DNA from: Oscillospiraceae bacterium
GTDB lineage: Bacteria; Bacillota; Clostridia; Oscillospirales; Ruminococcaceae
Reading direction: 5' to 3'
Length of the DNA stretch: 7,450 bases
Assembly: GCA_017424665.1 (NCBI GenBank)
Contig: JAFOYK010000105.1
Span: 1-7,450 of the forward strand
The translations under genes and the position numbers were made by a program. Shown here in pieces: positions 4,841-7,450 of this stretch (positions are counted from its first letter, which is position 1; each line of letters starts with the position of its first letter). The notes below the pieces were generated by a model that saw only the letters and a list, made by a program, of their open reading frames with translations, was not told the origin of the DNA and did no database searches.

Positions 4841-6550
4841 ATGGAAAACTTCAGTTTTGACAAAATTGAATATGTCCGCCCGGACATTGACAAAGCGGAA
4901 GAACTCTGCAAAGAATATACCGCAAAACTTCGCGCGGCAAAAAGCTATGAGGAAGTTAAACAGATAATCCTCGATTATGACAAATCCGGCGAAGAAATGG
5001 AAACCATGTTCACCGTTGCACACATCCGCAACACCCTTAACACCACCGACAAATTCTATGAAGACGAAATGGCTTTCCTTCACCAGCGCCTTCCCGTTGC
5101 TCAGGCAACTTTCACCGAATACGCAAAAGCTCTTGCCGAAAGCCCCTTCGCAAAAGAAATTGACGAAGATTTCGGCCCGGAACTTCTTATGAAAGTCCGC
5201 CGCGAGCTCGATTCCTTCAAGCCCGAACTTATCCCCTATCTTCAGGAACAGGCAATGCTCACCACCGAATATCAGAAACTTATGGCAACCGCAAACATCG
5301 AATTTGACGGAAAGGTTCTTAACCTTTACGGAATCCAGAGCTATTTCGGAAACCCCGACCGCGAAGTCCGTAAAGCCGCTTTCGCAAAATATTCCGAATT
5401 CTATGCTTCCAACGAAGAAAAAATGGAAGAAATTTTCGATAAACTTGTAAAATGCCGCACCGCAATGGGCAAAGCTCTTGGCTACGAAACCTTCACTCCC
5501 CTTGGCTACATCAACCAGGGAAGAAGCGATTACGGCCAGAAAGAAGTTGCCGCTTTCCGTGAACAGGTAAAACGCGACCTTGTTCCCCTTTGCGAAGAAC
5601 TTTATAAAGCCCAGGCAAAGAGAATCGGCGTTGACAAAATTATGGCTTACGATGAAAAATTCATCTTCCCGGACGGCAACGCAGAACCCATCGGCGACGC
5701 AAAATTCCTTGTTGAACAGGCTCGCAAAATGTATCATGAACTCAGCCCCGAAACCGGCGAATTCATCGATTTCATGATCGACCACAACCTTATGGATCTT
5801 GAAAACAAACCGGGCAAAGCTTCCACCGGCTATATGACCAGCCTTAAGAAATATAAAGCTCCCTTCGTTTTCAGCTGCTTTAACCACACCATTTTCGATA
5901 TGCAGGTTCTTTCCCACGAACTCGGCCATGCATTTGCAGGTTATTGCGCAATGCGCCACCAGCCCGTTTCCGATTATTTCCATGAAAGCACCGATATTGC
6001 TGAAATTCACTCCATGTCCATGGAACAGTTCTGCTATCCCTATGCCGAATACATGTTCGGCGATATGGCAGACAAATATCGCTTCGCACATCTTCAGGAA
6101 GCTCTTACCTTCGTTCCTTTCGGCGTTGCCGTTGACGAATTCCAGCACATCATCTATGAAAACCCGGATCTTACCCCGAAGGAAAGAACTTATGAATGGC
6201 ATAAGCTCGAAGAAAAATATATGCCCTGGAGAACCTATTCCGACGACGAATTTATGGACCGCGGCGGCTATTGGTATCACAAACTCCACATCTTCCTTTA
6301 TCCGTTCTATTACATCAACTATACCCTTACCACCATGGGCGCAATGGAATTCAAAAAACGCTATGCTGAAAACAAAGAACAGGCATGGAAAGATTACCTT
6401 GCGCTTTGCAACGCCGGCGGAAGCAAGAGCTATCTTGGCCTTCTCAAAGTTGCAAACCTCCACGTTCCTTTCGAAGACGGCTGCGTAAAGGAATCCATTT
6501 CCTACGCAAAAGAAATTCTTCTTAAAGCAATCGAGGAAGAACAGAAATAA
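4841..6550 (+). CDS. M3-family zinc oligoendopeptidase (PepF/thimet-like)
   Basis: This 569-residue cytoplasmic metallopeptidase cleaves short peptides, probably in turnover of imported or proteolytic peptides. Numbered from the ATG at 4841, the zinc site is His359-Glu360-Leu-Gly-His363 (SHELGHAFAGY) with the third ligand Glu388 in AEIHSMSMEQF, 25 residues after the second His as expected for M3. The C-terminal HKLHIFLYPFYYINY (481-495 region) matches the substrate-binding tyrosine-rich segment. Length fits the clostridial ~560-residue oligoendopeptidases. The ATG was chosen over an in-frame TTG at 4817 because AAAGGA (4826-4831) lies 9 bases before the ATG and the promoter start is near 4807. 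No signal peptide is seen. The gene is monocistronic, with its own promoter and a strong terminator. The 570 codons include no TTA, CTA or TCA. Confidence 0.96.
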   Translation: MENFSFDKIEYVRPDIDKAEELCKEYTAKLRAAKSYEEVKQIILDYDKSGEEMETMFTVAHIRNTLNTTDKFYEDEMAFLHQRLPVAQATFTEYAKALAESPFAKEIDEDFGPELLMKVRRELDSFKPELIPYLQEQAMLTTEYQKLMATANIEFDGKVLNLYGIQSYFGNPDREVRKAAFAKYSEFYASNEEKMEEIFDKLVKCRTAMGKALGYETFTPLGYINQGRSDYGQKEVAAFREQVKRDLVPLCEELYKAQAKRIGVDKIMAYDEKFIFPDGNAEPIGDAKFLVEQARKMYHELSPETGEFIDFMIDHNLMDLENKPGKASTGYMTSLKKYKAPFVFSCFNHTIFDMQVLSHELGHAFAGYCAMRHQPVSDYFHESTDIAEIHSMSMEQFCYPYAEYMFGDMADKYRFAHLQEALTFVPFGVAVDEFQHIIYENPDLTPKERTYEWHKLEEKYMPWRTYSDDEFMDRGGYWYHKLHIFLYPFYYINYTLTTMGAMEFKKRYAENKEQAWKDYLALCNAGGSKSYLGLLKVANLHVPFEDGCVKESISYAKEILLKAIEEEQK

Positions 6551-6560
6551 TTGAAAACAC

Positions 6561-6598
6561 AACAAAGGCACTTCACAATGAAGTGCCTTTGTTTTTTT
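6561..6598 (+). terminator. Intrinsic terminator of the M3 oligoendopeptidase
   Basis: A perfect 15-bp stem AACAAAGGCACTTCA (6561-6575) / TGAAGTGCCTTTGTT (6579-6593) has a CAA loop and is followed by a T-run. It starts 10 bases after the stop codon. The stem core AAAGGCAC is shared with the terminators at 222 and 4718. Confidence 0.95.
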
Positions 6599-6615
6599 GA
6601 AAAAGCTTTCATAAC

Positions 6616-6638
6616 GTAGGGGCGGATATTATCCGCCC
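6616..6638 (+). repeat. Palindromic repeat, GTAGGG-plus-palindrome family (copy C)
   Basis: GTAG precedes the arms GGGCGGATA (6620-6628) and TATCCGCCC (6630-6638), which are separated by one base. Apart from one fewer G, it is the same sequence as copy B at 1286-1309 on the other strand. It opens the gene-free repeat region after the peptidase terminator. Confidence 0.8.
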
Positions 6639-6661
6639 GTTTTAACATAAATACAACCCCA

Positions 6662-6683
6662 TTTCTTTTGTAACCAAAAGAAA
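6662..6683. repeat. Hairpin arm of the long repeat, perfect 9-bp palindrome
   Basis: TTTCTTTTG (6662-6670) and CAAAAGAAA (6675-6683) flank TAAC. It abuts the long repeat at 6686. The corresponding place before copy 1 (about 1109-1123) has only a shorter relic, CTCCTTTGTGTAAAG, so this arm is probably part of the full-length element and was lost or degraded in copy 1. Confidence 0.65.
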
Positions 6684-6685
6684 CC

Positions 6686-6795
6686 GAGCAAAGCCTGCGA
6701 AGCGCGTCCTGTGGACGATGAAGCGAGCAGGGTTTGGCGCCGCGGTCAAAATATTCAAGGCGTATGCCGCAGAATATTTTGGGTACCGCAAGAGT
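6686..6795. repeat. Long interspersed structured repeat, copy 2 (110 bp)
   Basis: This is the same orientation and nearly the same sequence as 1124-1234. The first hairpin has CGTCC-TGT-GGACG inside CCTGC...GCAGG. The second has AAAATATTC...GAATATTTT enclosing GGC-GTAT-GCC and flanked by CGGT...ACCG. Unlike copy 1 it is free-standing between genes. With the adjoining 6662-6683 hairpin the element may be about 135 bp. It could be a non-autonomous mobile repeat (MITE/REP-like) or encode a structured RNA; the window does not decide between these. Confidence 0.88.
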
Positions 6796-7061
6796 ATGCA
6801 CCTGAAAGAAAAGTTCAAACCCCTAACCGCTTGCTCCCGCAAGCGATTCCCCCTTTGAAAAAGAGGGAATAAACTCTCCACCGGAAGATTGGAGTTTTCT
6901 AATCTCAACCGCCATCGTTCAGGCCGACGGCGGATTTTCATTTTACTTTTTCAGCTCGGTTGTTTTTTTTGCAAAAACCTCCTCCTATCAGGGGAGATGG
7001 ATTTTGTCCTCAGGACAAAAGACGGAAGGGCGGAAATGCAGGGAACGGTCCTGACCGTTCC
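6796..7061. repeat. Gene-free nest of palindromic intergenic repeats
   Basis: No frame here has a credible start, ribosome site or family motif. The region holds a series of separate hairpins. CGCTTGC-TCCC-GCAAGCG is at 6828-6845. CCGCCATCG / CGACGGCGG is at 6909-6933 with one mismatch and a T-rich stretch after it. CTCC...GGAG lies around 6982-6996. TTTTGTCC-TCA-GGACAAAA is at 7002-7020. The 6978-7034 segment resembles, from memory, a common gut-clostridial intergenic repeat of the form CCTCC...GGGGAG...palindrome...GGAGGG. Together with the repeats at 6616-6795, about 450 bases between the two peptidase genes are repeat-derived. Confidence 0.6.
7042..7061 (+). repeat. Palindromic repeat, GTAGGG-plus-palindrome family (copy D)
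   Basis: GGAACGGTC (7042-7050), CT, GACCGTTCC (7053-7061), preceded by GCAGG (7038-7042 region), one base different from the GTAGG lead-in of the other copies. The arms are identical to copy A at 181-200 on the opposite strand; only the two central bases differ. Confidence 0.8.
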
Positions 7062-7108
7062 ATTTTAATACAAATAATTTTCGGCTCTGCTATTTTCTCA
7101 CTATATTA

Positions 7109-7146
7109 AAAAAGGAGTGCTTCGCAAAGAAGCACTCCTTTTTGTT
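7109..7146. terminator. Intrinsic terminator downstream of the M18 aminopeptidase
   Basis: A 15-bp stem AAAAAGGAGTGCTTC (7109-7123) / GAAGCACTCCTTTTT (7129-7143) has a 5-base loop. T-runs lie on both strands. It begins 8 bases beyond the stop of the minus-strand peptidase gene, and no plus-strand gene enters it. Confidence 0.9.
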
Positions 7147-7153
7147 TTCTAAT

Positions 7154-7450
7154 TTATTCCGCAACAAGCGGAGAATAATATTCGTTTTTATAATCGATGT
7201 AATGTTCCATGAAATGCTCGGTGTCGCCGCGGTGAATTCTTCTTGCAAATTCCTGTTCGGAAAGGGAATTGTTTTTAAACTGAAGCGCAAGGCCGATATC
7301 CACGGTGGGGACGGATACATGGTGCAGGGAAATATTGCCCAGGGTGGAACCGCCGGGGATGTCTGCCCGGTTGCAGTAAGTCTGGACGGGAACATCCGCC
7401 TTGGCGCAGACCTTGCGGAAAATGGCGGCGGAAACACCGTCGGTGCAGTA
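7154..7450 (-). CDS. M18-type (aspartyl aminopeptidase-like) metallopeptidase, C-terminal 98 residues
   Basis: The visible C-terminus starts YCTDGVSAAIFRKVCAKADV and contains NRADIPGGSTLGNIS (27-41 of the visible part) and VSVPTVDIGL (45-54). These are signatures of M18 aminopeptidases, dinuclear zinc enzymes that remove N-terminal, often acidic, residues from peptides. In the family, VDIG-L/A is followed by QLAMHS, whose His is the last zinc ligand. Here it reads LQFKNNSLSEQEFARRIHRG before DTEHFMEHYIDYKNEYYSPL. No other frame restores MHS, so this is not a simple frameshift. The enzyme may be inactive, use another His, or belong to a divergent subfamily. The N-terminus lies outside the window. 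The gene ends at TAA (7154-7156) just before a strong terminator. Confidence 0.82.
   Translation of the reverse strand, partial: YCTDGVSAAIFRKVCAKADVPVQTYCNRADIPGGSTLGNISLHHVSVPTVDIGLALQFKNNSLSEQEFARRIHRGDTEHFMEHYIDYKNEYYSPLVAE

Noticed and set aside
4769..6571. 600-codon open frame on the minus strand opposite the M3 peptidase
   Set aside because: It is in exact register with the peptidase codons, is low-complexity (Phe, Ala, Gly, Val rich), has no family motif, and is explained by absence of TTA/CTA/TCA in the sense gene.
7090..7437. 115-codon minus-strand open frame over the M18 tail
   Set aside because: The overlapping frame ending at 7154 carries the M18 motifs and ends before the terminator, whereas this one reads through the terminator hairpin.

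Overview
The window looks like chromosome from a strictly or largely anaerobic bacterium. A clostridial (Bacillota, Oscillospiraceae/Ruminococcaceae-like) gut-type lineage is most likely. The reasons are strong AGGAGG-type ribosome binding sites with TTG and GTG starts, superoxide reductase instead of superoxide dismutase, NifS/IscU-type Fe-S assembly, nickel-chaperone genes, M3 and M18 peptidases, and intergenic palindromic repeats of a kind I associate with gut Clostridia. The taxonomic call is inference; there is no rRNA or other marker gene here.

Layout, left to right. (1) Bases 1-173 (+) are the 3' end of an unrecognised gene, which converges on a bidirectional terminator at 222-247. (2) Bases 2534-257 (minus strand) are a probable Fe-S/oxygen-defence operon, nifS - iscU/nifU - superoxide reductase. 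A 265-base gap between nifS and iscU is filled with interspersed repeats. (3) Bases 2551-2765 are an AT-rich divergent promoter region carrying a 16-bp palindrome. (4) Bases 2766-4716 (+) are a three-gene operon: an 80-residue HypA that lacks the zinc domain, a 340-residue protein with 19 cysteines and two ferredoxin-like clusters, and HypB. It is closed by a UUCG-loop terminator. (5) Bases 4772-6550 (+) are an M3-family oligoendopeptidase with its own clear sigma-A-type promoter and terminator. (6) Bases 6600-7108 hold no gene but a nest of palindromic repeats, including a second copy of the ~110-bp repeat found between nifS and iscU. (7) Bases 7450-7154 (minus) are the C-terminal end of an M18-type aminopeptidase with an unusual substitution in the segment that normally holds the last zinc-binding histidine.

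How the genes work together. NifS supplies sulfur from cysteine, IscU scaffolds the nascent cluster, and superoxide reductase removes the superoxide that destroys such clusters. The HypA/Fe-S protein/HypB operon looks like a nickel-insertion module for a nickel enzyme not encoded here. Its compact HypA and interposed Fe-S protein of unknown function are the most novel part of the window. The two peptidases are housekeeping peptide-degrading enzymes with no obvious link to the metal genes.

Every recognisable complete gene avoids the codons TTA, CTA and TCA over long stretches, which produces long meaningless open frames on the opposite strand. Those have been left out.
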